64,000 nt of DNA from Hyphomicrobiales bacterium (GTDB lineage Bacteria > Pseudomonadota > Alphaproteobacteria > Rhizobiales > Rhizobiaceae): contig JAFKJU010000020.1 in assembly GCA_017305935.1 (NCBI GenBank), forward strand, positions 1 to 64,000, in the 5' to 3' direction. Position 1 is the first letter of the stretch. Each line of letters starts with the position of its first letter. Both the position numbers and the translations under genes were made by a program. This document shows, in pieces, positions 52,434 to 64,000 of this stretch. The notes under the pieces were generated by a model, which saw nothing but the letters and a program-made list of their open reading frames with translations, did no database searches and was not told the origin of the DNA.

Positions 52434-53789
52434 ATGGTTTTCCGCAGCAAGAAGAAAAAGCCCGAGGACCAAAAACAGATCGAATGGTATGCCGAGGTGC
52501 CGCGCTCGATCCGTATCCATACGGTTGTCGGCCTCGGCGTCCTGTTCGCCTCCTTCGGCGGTTTCGGCTTCTGGGCCGCGACCGCGCCGCTCGCCTCGGC
52601 GATCATCGCCCAGGGAAGCTTCGTCGCCACCGGCAACAACAAGATCGTCCAGCATCTGGAAGGCGGGATCATCAAGGAAATGATGGTCAGCGAAGGCGAC
52701 AGCGTCAAGGAAGGCGATGTGCTGCTGACCCTCGACCCGACGGCTGCGCTCGCCAACGAGCGCGCCTACAAGCTGCGGCGGCTGCGCCTTGAGGCGATCG
52801 TCGCCCGGCTGCGTGCCGAAGCGCAGGGCGAGACGACCTTCAAGATTCCCGATATCGTCATGGACGAAGCCCAGGATCCGGATATCCATGCGATCATCCA
52901 GAGCCAGAACGTCGTCTTCCACAGCAAGCGGATCAAGCTGGAGGAACAGCTCAATCTCATCGACAAGAACATCAAGTCGCTGGAATTCCGGTATTCCGGT
53001 TATGAGGGGCAAAAGGCTGCCTTCGACCGCCAGCTGGCGCTGTTGACGGAGGAGCGCGATTCCAAGACCAAGCTCGCCGCGCAAGGGATCATCCGCAAGA
53101 CCGACATGCTGGCGCTGGAGCGCGCCATCGCCGACGCCATGGGTGACATCGCACGGCTCAGCGGCGAAATGAACCAGAGCGAAGCGGAAATCGCCCGTTT
53201 CCGCCAGGAAGCCGTCATCGCCACCAATGCCAATCGCCAGGCGGCTCTGGACGCGCTGGAATCGGCCGAGGCCGATCTCGACAGCGTGCGCGAACAGGTG
53301 CGCGAGGCATCGGAAGTGCTGGATCGCACCACCATCCGCTCACCGGTGACCGGCACGGTGATCCGATCCTACTATCACACCGCCGGCGGCGTCATCACCA
53401 CCGGCAAGCCGATCATGGAGATCCTCCCAGCCCATGTGCCGCTGATCCTCGAAGCGCAGGTGCTGCGCACCTCCATCGATCAGTTGCACCAGGGCCAGCC
53501 CGCCGCGATCCGGCTTTCGGCGCTCAACCGGCGCACGACGCCGGTGCTGAACGGGACGGTGTTCTACGTCTCAGCCGACAGTGTCGAGGAAGCGTCCGGC
53601 ATGTCGGTCAAGGACGTCTATATCGTGCGCGTGCAGGTCTCCGACGACGAGATCGCCCGCGTCCACGGCTTTCATCCGGTGCCGGGCATGCCCGCCGACG
53701 TGCTGATCCAGACCTCGGAGCGCACTTTTTTCGAATATCTCACCAAGCCGATCACCGACAGCATGTCGCGCGCCTTCAAGGAGCGGTGA
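52434..53789 (+). CDS. Type I secretion membrane fusion protein (HlyD/PrtE family)
   Basis: A 451-residue periplasmic adaptor. One membrane helix (~29-48, VGLGVLFASFGGFGFWAATA) is followed by the biotinyl-lipoyl half motif FVATGNNKIVQHLEGGIIKE, VSEGDSVKEGDVLLTLD, a long coiled coil (~100-290), the second half motif DRTTIRSPVTGTVIRSYYHT, and a beta-barrel end (VLIQTSERTFFEYLTKPITD). It links the ABC exporter to an outer-membrane TolC-like channel, which is not encoded in this window. ATG at 52434 is one base after the ABC stop. Confidence 0.93.
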   Translation: MVFRSKKKKPEDQKQIEWYAEVPRSIRIHTVVGLGVLFASFGGFGFWAATAPLASAIIAQGSFVATGNNKIVQHLEGGIIKEMMVSEGDSVKEGDVLLTLDPTAALANERAYKLRRLRLEAIVARLRAEAQGETTFKIPDIVMDEAQDPDIHAIIQSQNVVFHSKRIKLEEQLNLIDKNIKSLEFRYSGYEGQKAAFDRQLALLTEERDSKTKLAAQGIIRKTDMLALERAIADAMGDIARLSGEMNQSEAEIARFRQEAVIATNANRQAALDALESAEADLDSVREQVREASEVLDRTTIRSPVTGTVIRSYYHTAGGVITTGKPIMEILPAHVPLILEAQVLRTSIDQLHQGQPAAIRLSALNRRTTPVLNGTVFYVSADSVEEASGMSVKDVYIVRVQVSDDEIARVHGFHPVPGMPADVLIQTSERTFFEYLTKPITDSMSRAFKER

Positions 53790-53798
53790 GATCCTTGT

Positions 53799-53830
53799 GG
53801 GGCGCTCGACCCTCGAGCGCCCGCTTTTCC
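53799..53830 (+). terminator. Intrinsic terminator of the secretion operon
   Basis: GGGCGCTCGA (53800-53809) and TCGAGCGCCC (53813-53822) form a perfect 10-bp stem with a 3-nt loop, followed by GCTTTTCC. It begins 10 bp after the adaptor stop and closes the four-gene operon. Confidence 0.85.
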
Positions 53831-53907
53831 TGCGACATCGCAATCCCGGACTTTCCCGAGGAATTGCGGTATGATGGCGGCCTGTCGCAGGGTCGGGAGG
53901 CTTCAGC

Positions 53908-54399
53908 ATGGCGGCGATGTCGGACGTATTGCTTCGGGTCGGACGACTGAATTACGTCTGGACCAACACCGAAAGCCTGCTGATCTACCTGATCGCGCAC
54001 CTGTTGCGGGTGGACAAGGAAGCCGCGATCGTCGTCTTCCTGACGCTGAACACCACCCGAGCCCGCATCGACCTGATCGAGCGGCTTGCCAAGCTTGCCG
54101 CAACTCCGCCTGGAGATCGCAAGGCGATCCTGTCGTTGATGACCCGTCTTAAGAAAGAAGCGAAGACCCGCAACAAATACAATCACTGCATCTATGCTTT
54201 CGACGAGAAGGGCGAGATCCTCAGCACCCAGCTCATGCGCCTGGTCGAGGACGACAAGCATGTGCATTACGGCAAAGTCGAAAAGATGGACCAGCGCGAG
54301 ATCGACCATCTCGAAAAATCCATTGCCGGCATCGTCGATATCAGCAACGCTATGTGGAGCTTTATCCGCGCCAGCGAGCATGTTTCGGGCGCGCTTTGA
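53908..54399 (+). CDS. Small protein with HEPN-like Rx4H motif
   Basis: A 163-residue, helix-rich protein with no signal or membrane segment. TRNKYNHCIYAFD holds R88-N-K-Y-N-H93, an R-x4-H motif with a polar residue after Arg, as in HEPN ribonuclease-type domains; the preceding LIERLAKLAATP...LMTRLKKEAK helices suit that fold. HEPN proteins are often RNases in toxin-antitoxin or phage-defence systems, but many are uncharacterised housekeeping forms. No antitoxin partner (such as an MNT nucleotidyltransferase) is adjacent. ATG at 53908 follows GGAGGCTTCAGC. It is convergent with the PccR-like gene. Confidence 0.65.
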   Translation: MAAMSDVLLRVGRLNYVWTNTESLLIYLIAHLLRVDKEAAIVVFLTLNTTRARIDLIERLAKLAATPPGDRKAILSLMTRLKKEAKTRNKYNHCIYAFDEKGEILSTQLMRLVEDDKHVHYGKVEKMDQREIDHLEKSIAGIVDISNAMWSFIRASEHVSGAL

Positions 54400-54418
54400 A
54401 GGGTGTTCTTAGCAGCTG

Positions 54419-55831
54419 CTAATCGGCGATACGGTAGGGCAGGGCGCCGCGCAGCGTATGGTCGATGGTCAGCTTGTGCTTGAGCGGCGGCACGGCGCGG
54501 CTGGCGCAGTTCATGCGCTCGCAGATGCGACAGGAAATACCGATGGGATCGAAGGCCGCCCGGTTCGACAGGTCGAGATCGTCGGCATAGACGAAACTGT
54601 CGGCATAGGAAATCTCGCAGCCCAGCGCGATGGCGTAGTGCGGCCGCGGCGCGCCGAAACCGCCGCTACCCTTGGTGATCTGCGTCGCAAGGCAGAGATA
54701 GCGCACGCCGTCCGGCGTCTCGGCGAGCTGGCGGATCATTCGCCCCGGCGACTCGAAGGCCTGATGCGCATTCCAGAGCGGGCAGGCCGCGCCGAAGCGG
54801 GCGAATTGCAGCTTGGCAGCGCTGTGGCGCTTGGTGATGTTGCCGGCCCGGTCGATGCGGGCGAAGAAGATCGGAATTCCCTTGGCGCCTGGCCTTTGCA
54901 GGGTGCTCAGGCGATGGCAGACCTGCTCCAGCGACGCGCCGAAGCGGGCGGCGAGCAATTCGAGATCGTGGCGCAATTCGCGCGCCGCCTTGAGGAAGGT
55001 CTGGTAGGGCAGGATGAGCGCGCCGGCGAAATAATTGTGCAGGCCGATGCGACAGATCTCCACCGCTTCCTCCGTGCGGAACCCGGCGGCGGCGGCCACG
55101 GCATCGATCTCGCGGCCGGCATGAAGCTGGGCGATCTGCAGCGCGATCTGGAAATCGCGGGTCGAAGCCGGCGCATAAGGGTTCAAGGTCAGGATGCGCG
55201 CCTTGGGATCGTAGCGGCGCACCTCCTCGCTGCCCGGTGCGCCGCGCACCACCCGCACCCCGTATTGCCGCTCCAGATAGCTGGCGAGCAAGCCATGGCT
55301 ATCGCCATCGCCAAGGTTCAGCGCCGCCGCCAGCCGCTCGGCCAGCGTGTCGATCTCGTGGATGTAATTGTCGACGAAGTGGAAGAAGTCGCGCACTTCC
55401 TCGTAGGGCGTGGTCTCGGCCAGCGCCGAACGGCCGATGGTGTCGTCGAAGCTCGCCAGCCGCTCGCTATTGCGGCGATAGGCCTGATGCACCTGGATCA
55501 AGGCATGGGCGAGGCCCGGTGCATTCTGGGTCACGAGCTTCAATTCCTGCAGGCTCGGGTTATAGGTTTCGAACAGCGGGTCGCTCAGGGCTTCCGAGAG
55601 CGCCGAAAGCAGACGGTTATTCTCGCCGGAGGAGAGGGCGGCGATATCCACCTGGCATTTTTCCGCCAGCGCCAGCAGCACGGCGGCGGAGACGGGGCGC
55701 TGGTTATTCTCGATCTGGTTGAGATAGCTGGTGGAAATGCCGATGCGCTCGGCGAACTGGCTTTGCGTGGCGCGCTGGCCCTCGCGCAATTCGCGCACCT
55801 TGCGGCCGATGAAAAGTTTTCCGATCGCCAT
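54419..55831 (-). CDS. PccR/RamB-type regulator of short-chain acyl-CoA metabolism
   Basis: A 470-residue regulator. Residues ~8-65 are an XRE helix-turn-helix (LREGQRATQSQFAERIGIST, YLNQIENNQRPVS). A middle domain resembles the ImmA/IrrE peptidase-like region, but the expected HExxH reads QIAQLHAG, so no protease activity is expected. The C-terminal part (DUF2083 type) carries clustered Cys in SCRICERMNCASRA. This architecture is that of PccR, RamB and ScfR regulators, which sense acyl-CoA and control propionyl-CoA or acetate genes. It is divergent from pccB, 144 bp apart, as pccR is in other alphaproteobacteria. Confidence 0.9.
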   Translation of the reverse strand: MAIGKLFIGRKVRELREGQRATQSQFAERIGISTSYLNQIENNQRPVSAAVLLALAEKCQVDIAALSSGENNRLLSALSEALSDPLFETYNPSLQELKLVTQNAPGLAHALIQVHQAYRRNSERLASFDDTIGRSALAETTPYEEVRDFFHFVDNYIHEIDTLAERLAAALNLGDGDSHGLLASYLERQYGVRVVRGAPGSEEVRRYDPKARILTLNPYAPASTRDFQIALQIAQLHAGREIDAVAAAAGFRTEEAVEICRIGLHNYFAGALILPYQTFLKAARELRHDLELLAARFGASLEQVCHRLSTLQRPGAKGIPIFFARIDRAGNITKRHSAAKLQFARFGAACPLWNAHQAFESPGRMIRQLAETPDGVRYLCLATQITKGSGGFGAPRPHYAIALGCEISYADSFVYADDLDLSNRAAFDPIGISCRICERMNCASRAVPPLKHKLTIDHTLRGALPYRIAD

Positions 55832-55842
55832 GACTCACCGCG

Positions 55843-55879
55843 TTCGCAAGTTTGCAATTTTGCATTTGCATATTTGTAA
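55843..55879. promoter_or_regulatory. Probable PccR-type operator upstream of pccB
   Basis: Repeated TTTGCA elements stand between the divergent regulator and pccB: TTCGCAA at 55843-55849, TTTGCAA at 55851-55857, TTTTGCATTTGCA at 55858-55870 and TATTTGTAA at 55871-55879. TGCAATTTTGCA (55853-55864) is a perfect inverted repeat. Regulators of the PccR class are known to bind paired TTTGCAAA-like sites, so this is the likely control point for both genes. Confidence 0.7.
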
Positions 55880-55975
55880 CTTATGCAGATGCGCGCGTTC
55901 AAGCATTTTATTCATCCCATAAACGGCGTAATCGACAATGCGACGATTTCGATTGCCAGACAGGGAGGACCTTCC

Positions 55976-57508
55976 ATGCGCGCCATTCTCGCCGAACTGG
56001 AAGCAAGACGCGCCGAGGCGCGATTGGGCGGCGGCCAGCGCCGCATCGATGCCCAGCACGCCAAGGGCAAGCTGACGGCGCGCGAGCGCATCGACGTGCT
56101 TTTGGATGAAGGTTCCTTCGAGGAATACGACATGTACGTCACCCATCGGGCGACGGAATTCGGCATGGCGAGCCAGAAGGTCGCCGGCGACGGCGTCGTC
56201 ACCGGCTGGGGCACGATCAACGGCCGCCAGGTCTATGTCTTCTCCCAGGATTTCACCGTTCTCGGCGGCTCCTTGTCGGAAACCCATGCGCAGAAAATCT
56301 GCAAGATCATGGACATGGCGGTGCGCAACGGCGCGCCGGTCATCGGCCTCAACGATTCGGGTGGCGCCCGCATCCAGGAAGGCGTGGATTCGCTGGCCGG
56401 ATATGCGGACGTGTTCAAGCGCAATGTCGAGGCCTCCGGCGTCGTGCCGCAGATCTCGGTGATCATGGGGCCCTGCGCCGGCGGCGCGGTCTATTCGCCC
56501 GCGATGACCGATTTCATCTTCATGGTGCGCGATAGCTCCTACATGTTCGTCACCGGCCCGGATGTGGTGAAGACGGTCACCAACGAGATCGTCACGGCCG
56601 AAGAACTGGGCGGCGCCTCCACCCATACGAAAAAATCCTCGGTCGCCGATGGCGCCTACGAAAACGACATCGAGACGCTGGAGCAGGTGCGGGCCCTGTT
56701 CGACTACCTGCCCCTCAACAACCGCCAGAAGCCGCCGCTGCGTCCCTTCCACGACGATCCGGCCCGGCTGGAAAACCGGCTGGACACGCTGATCCCCGAC
56801 AGCTCCAACAAGCCCTACGACATGAAGGAGCTGATTACGGCCGTCGCCGACGAGAGCGAGTTCTTCGAGATACAGGAAGCCTTCGCCCGCAACATCATCA
56901 CCGGTTTCATCCGCATCGAGGGCGAGACGGTCGGTATCGTCGCCAACCAGCCGATGGTGCTGGCCGGTTGCCTCGATATCGATGCCTCGCGCAAGGCGGC
57001 GCGTTTCGTGCGCTTCTGCGATGCCTTCAACATCCCGATCCTGACGCTGGTCGATGTTCCGGGCTTCCTGCCGGGCACCGCGCAGGAATATGGCGGCGTC
57101 ATCAAGCACGGCGCCAAGCTGTTGTTCGCCTATAGCCAGGCGACGGTGCCGATGGTGACCCTGATCACCCGAAAAGCCTATGGCGGCGCTTATGACGTCA
57201 TGGCTTCCAAGCATATCGGCGCCGACGTCAACTATGCCTGGCCGACTGCTGAAATCGCCGTCATGGGCGCCAAGGGCGCTGCCGAAATTCTCTATCGCTC
57301 GGAACTCGGCGATGCCGAGAAGATCGCCGCGCGCACGAGGGAATACGAGGAACGCTTCGCCAATCCTTTCGTCGCCGCCGAACGCGGCTTCATCGACGAG
57401 GTGATCATGCCGCATTCCTCCCGCCGTCGCATCGCCCGCGCTTTCGCCTCACTGCGCAACAAGCAGGTGGAAACGCGCTGGAAGAAGCACGATACGATTC
57501 CGCTCTGA
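55976..57508 (+). CDS. pccB: Propionyl-CoA carboxylase beta subunit
   Basis: A 510-residue carboxyltransferase that moves CO2 from carboxybiotin to propionyl-CoA, giving methylmalonyl-CoA. Typical blocks: [97 protein letters not shown] and AYGG/NYAWP oxyanion-hole regions. ATG at 55976 follows CAGGGAGGACCTTCC; upstream ATGs fall within the promoter. First gene of the pccB-pccA-bhbA operon, likely controlled by the divergent PccR-like protein. Confidence 0.95.
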   Translation: MRAILAELEARRAEARLGGGQRRIDAQHAKGKLTARERIDVLLDEGSFEEYDMYVTHRATEFGMASQKVAGDGVVTGWGTINGRQVYVFSQDFTVLGGSLSETHAQKICKIMDMAVRNGAPVIGLNDSGGARIQEGVDSLAGYADVFKRNVEASGVVPQISVIMGPCAGGAVYSPAMTDFIFMVRDSSYMFVTGPDVVKTVTNEIVTAEELGGASTHTKKSSVADGAYENDIETLEQVRALFDYLPLNNRQKPPLRPFHDDPARLENRLDTLIPDSSNKPYDMKELITAVADESEFFEIQEAFARNIITGFIRIEGETVGIVANQPMVLAGCLDIDASRKAARFVRFCDAFNIPILTLVDVPGFLPGTAQEYGGVIKHGAKLLFAYSQATVPMVTLITRKAYGGAYDVMASKHIGADVNYAWPTAEIAVMGAKGAAEILYRSELGDAEKIAARTREYEERFANPFVAAERGFIDEVIMPHSSRRRIARAFASLRNKQVETRWKKHDTIPL

Positions 57509-57520
57509 AGGCTGAAAGCG

Positions 57521-57811
57521 ATGTCCAGGACGAGAAAGCCGGAAATGACGCCCGAAGAAGCCCGCAAGGATCATTGGCGCATGTTGCGCTTCATGGTGCT
57601 GCATGCAGCCATCGGCAGCTTTATCGGCGCGGCGGCGGCGGCCGCCCTCATCCTGCTCGATCTCGGCGGCATCGGCACGCGCATTTCCCACGATGCGAAC
57701 CCGATCGTGCCGGTTCTGCTGATCGTCGTGCCCTTCGCTTCGATTTTCGGCGGTGCGGCGACAGCCTCGGCGCTGCTGCTGATGCCCTATGAAAAGAAGT
57801 ATAAAGATTAA
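57521..57811 (+). CDS. Small membrane protein between pccB and pccA
   Basis: A 96-residue protein with two predicted membrane helices (FMVLHAAIGSFIGAAAAAAL and VPVLLIVVPFASIFGGAATA) and charged ends (N-terminal RTRKPEMTPEEARKDHWRML, C-terminal PYEKKYKD). It starts 12 bp after pccB and ends 24 bp before pccA, so it is cotranscribed. I recall similar small genes at this position in other rhizobia, with no known function. A membrane anchor or accessory for the carboxylase is a guess only. Confidence 0.75.
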   Translation: MSRTRKPEMTPEEARKDHWRMLRFMVLHAAIGSFIGAAAAAALILLDLGGIGTRISHDANPIVPVLLIVVPFASIFGGAATASALLLMPYEKKYKD

Positions 57812-57835
57812 AGCACGGGGACTGGAAAACACCTG

Positions 57836-59842
<2,007 letters not shown>

Positions 59843-59901
59843 GGCCGGCGGGCGGCGCTGCCGCTCCCCAAAACTTTCAATGGAATGAAGAGGAGCCGGC
59901 G

Positions 59902-62040
<2,139 letters not shown>

Positions 62041-62042
62041 AG

Positions 62043-62071
62043 AAAAGGGAGGGCATTGCCCTCCCTTTTTT
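62043..62071. terminator. Bidirectional intrinsic terminator between mutase gene and kynA
   Basis: GGGAGGGC (62047-62054) pairs with GCCCTCCC (62058-62065) around ATT. AAAA precedes and TTTTTT (62066-62071) follows, so it works on both strands for the convergent genes. It touches the last codon of kynA. Confidence 0.9.
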
Positions 62072-62900
62072 ATAGAACCGTGCGAACCTTCCATAGTTCC
62101 GGGAACAACTCCACCTCCAGCATCCGCCGCAGGTAGGAGACGCCGGCTGTGCCGCCGGTGCCGCGCTTGAGGCCGATGATGCGTTCGACCGTGGTGACGT
62201 GGTTGAAGCGCCAGCGGCGGAAATAATCCTCGAAGTCGATCAGCTTTTCAGCGAGTTCATAAAGCGCCCAGTATTTGGTCGGGTCGCGATAGACTTCGCG
62301 CCAGGCCGACAATACGGTTTCGCTTTCCTCGCGGGTGCTGCCGATCGTGCCTATGGCTTCCGCCGGAATGTCGAAGCCGTTGCGGCCGAGCAGCATCAGA
62401 GCTTCCTGATAGAGGCTCGGCTGGTCGAGGATCGCCTGAAGCTTTTCGGTGATGCCGGCGTCGTGCTCATGCGGCTTCAGCATCACCAGATTGCGGTTGC
62501 CAGCCAGGAATTCGATGGCGCGATATTGCCACGACTGGAATCCGGAGGACTGGCCGAGCGCATCGCGAAACGTGGTGTATTCGCTCGGCGTCATCGTGCG
62601 CAGCACGTCCCAGGCGCTATTGAGCTGTTCGAAGATACGCGCGACGCGGGTCAGCATCTTGAAGGCCGGCTGCAATTCGTCGGCGCGCACCGCCCGACAG
62701 GCGGCGCGGATCTCGTGGATCGCCAGTTTCATCCACAATTCCGAGGTCTGGTGCTGGATGATGAACAGCGGTTCGTCATGGGCATCCGACAACGGCGACT
62801 GGGCATCCAGCACCTTGTCGAGCCTGAGATAGTCTGAATAGGACATTTTTTCGCGGAAATTCAGTTCCGCGCCATCGGGGTGGGGATCGCGGCCGGTCAT
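62070..62900 (-). CDS. kynA: Tryptophan 2,3-dioxygenase
   Basis: A 276-residue heme dioxygenase opening the indole ring of L-tryptophan to N-formylkynurenine. Diagnostic segments are [53 protein letters not shown], and [20 protein letters not shown] with [14 protein letters not shown] at 62900 overlaps the kynureninase stop (ATGA), showing translational coupling. A longer start at 62939 would lie within the upstream gene and is not needed. Confidence 0.95.
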   Translation of the reverse strand: MTGRDPHPDGAELNFREKMSYSDYLRLDKVLDAQSPLSDAHDEPLFIIQHQTSELWMKLAIHEIRAACRAVRADELQPAFKMLTRVARIFEQLNSAWDVLRTMTPSEYTTFRDALGQSSGFQSWQYRAIEFLAGNRNLVMLKPHEHDAGITEKLQAILDQPSLYQEALMLLGRNGFDIPAEAIGTIGSTREESETVLSAWREVYRDPTKYWALYELAEKLIDFEDYFRRWRFNHVTTVERIIGLKRGTGGTAGVSYLRRMLEVELFPELWKVRTVL

Positions 62901-64000
62901 GTCACCTTGCTCTTCTTCAGGAATTCGGGACGGTTCCAAAGCTCTTCTTTTATAACGCGCTCCAGAACGGCGGCGGCGGCCTTCACCTCTTCGAAACCGA
63001 TATAGAGCGGCGTGAAGCCGAAGCGGATGATATCGGGCGCGCGGAAATCGCCGATGACGTTGTTGGCGATCAGCGCCTGCATGACGGCATAGCCTTCGCC
63101 GTGGCGGAAGGAAACCTGCGAGCCGCGCCTCAGACCGTCCCGCGGCGAGGCGAGCACCAGATCCGGGCAGCGCGCCTCGACTTCCTCAACGAACAGGTCG
63201 CAGAGCGCAATCGAGCGTTCACGCACCGCCTGCATGTCGACGCCGTCCCATGCATCGAGGCCGGCTTCGAGCGCCAGCATCGACAACATCGGCGGCGTGC
63301 CGGCGCGCATGCGCTCGATGGACGCGCCGGGGCGGTAGTCGAGATCGAACAGGAACGGCGCCTCATGGCCGAGCCAACCGGAAATGGCCGGCTGCACCTT
63401 GTCCTGCAGGTCCGGGCGGACATAGATGAAGGCTGGGGCGCCGGGGCCGCCGTTCAGGTATTTATAGCCGCAACCGATGGCGAAATCCGCACCGGCGCCG
63501 GTGAGATCGACGGGAATGGCGCCGGCCGAATGGGCGAGATCCCAGATGGTGACGACGCCAGCGGCCTTTGCTTTCGCGGTCAGCGCCTTCATGTCATGCA
63601 GCCGCCCGGTCGCGTAATCGACCTCGGTCAGCATCAGCACGGCGACACTGTCGTCGATAGCCGCTTCCACCTCTTCGGGGGCGACGACCTTCAGGCTGTG
63701 CCCTTTGTCGACGGTGCGGATGACGCCGTCGGCAATATAAAGGTCGCTCGGGAAATTGCCGCGATCCGACAGGATCGTCCGGCGGCCGTCAACGGCCAGC
63801 GACAAGGCCGCCGTCAGCACCTTGAACAGGTTGACGGAGGTGGAATCGGCCGCGATGACCGAGCCGGCGGGGGCGCCGACCAGCCGGCCGATGCGGTCAC
63901 CGACGCGATTGGGCAGGTCGATCCAGCCGGCTGTGTTCCAGGCGCGGATCAACTGATTACCCCAGTTGTCCTTGATTTCGCTCGCCAGGCGGGTGCGCAC
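62897..64000 (-). CDS. kynU: Kynureninase, N terminus cut by window edge
   Basis: 367 codons of a PLP enzyme that cleaves kynurenine to anthranilate and alanine. Visible blocks: [65 protein letters not shown], and [19 protein letters not shown] with the PLP-binding Lys. About 50 N-terminal residues lie beyond the window, so the true start is not seen. With kynA it forms a tryptophan-degradation unit. Confidence 0.95.
   Translation of the reverse strand: MRTRLASEIKDNWGNQLIRAWNTAGWIDLPNRVGDRIGRLVGAPAGSVIAADSTSVNLFKVLTAALSLAVDGRRTILSDRGNFPSDLYIADGVIRTVDKGHSLKVVAPEEVEAAIDDSVAVLMLTEVDYATGRLHDMKALTAKAKAAGVVTIWDLAHSAGAIPVDLTGAGADFAIGCGYKYLNGGPGAPAFIYVRPDLQDKVQPAISGWLGHEAPFLFDLDYRPGASIERMRAGTPPMLSMLALEAGLDAWDGVDMQAVRERSIALCDLFVEEVEARCPDLVLASPRDGLRRGSQVSFRHGEGYAVMQALIANNVIGDFRAPDIIRFGFTPLYIGFEEVKAAAAVLERVIKEELWNRPEFLKKSKVT

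Overview
The window looks like part of a chromid or megaplasmid of a Rhizobiaceae bacterium (Sinorhizobium/Rhizobium/Agrobacterium type). The base composition is GC-rich. A complete repABC replication-partition cassette (17777-21444, minus strand) with its counter-transcribed RNA sits among ordinary metabolic, polysaccharide and signalling genes. From memory of family genomics, the pccB-small membrane gene-pccA-bhbA block next to kynureninase/tryptophan dioxygenase, and a ugd-uxs-uxe-glycosyltransferase polysaccharide block, resemble S. meliloti pSymB. No tRNA, rRNA, CRISPR array or insertion sequence was seen.

Layout. 1-6010 (minus): a sugar operon (FGGY kinase, DeoR regulator, DeoC aldolase, an unusual 1.5-domain aldehyde dehydrogenase, FucU/RbsD mutarotase) that fits deoxyribose-type catabolism to acetyl units. 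6334-16527: a Wzx/Wzy-type polysaccharide cluster (Wzz-like protein, flippase, SDR epimerase, two paralogous GT2 enzymes, polymerase/ligase, WecG/TagA transferase, DUF6492 protein, Gfo/Idh oxidoreductase). 16935-21801: HD-GYP c-di-GMP phosphodiesterase overlapping convergent repC, then repB and repA. 21802-29137: a DCXR-like reductase, a three-gene signalling operon (hybrid kinase with three receivers, CheR, REC-PAS-HWE-REC kinase) and a tyrosine-phosphatase-like protein. 29319-35870: a ketose 3-epimerase, a DeoR regulator and a CUT2 sugar ABC importer. 36016-38087: FMN riboswitch with ribB, then an agmatinase-family gene.

38167-53830 is the most interesting stretch. A minus-strand operon makes UDP-glucuronate, UDP-xylose and UDP-arabinose and feeds a BcsA-like glycosyltransferase, with a DUF995 protein and a GH26-like hydrolase. 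This is the gene content I recall for the arabinose-containing polysaccharide (APS) locus of S. meliloti. Beside it lies a LuxR-type regulator with a receiver-like domain that appears to lack the phospho-acceptor. Divergent from that, after about 790 bp of partly AT-rich DNA carrying a tandem 20-21 bp repeat, runs a four-gene type I secretion operon. It encodes an Asn/Asp/Ser/Thr-rich protein with SD[HNR] tripeptides, a 671-residue protein built from two undescribed-looking repeat types, a PrtD-like ABC exporter with a 185-residue low-complexity N-terminal extension, and its membrane-fusion partner. I infer a combined polysaccharide/protein surface-matrix module.

53908-64000: a small protein with a HEPN-like Rx4H motif, then a propionyl-CoA to succinyl-CoA pathway (pccB, small membrane protein, pccA, methylmalonyl-CoA mutase) with a divergent PccR/RamB-type regulator and a TTTGCAA-rich operator between them, and finally kynA and a kynureninase gene cut by the window edge.
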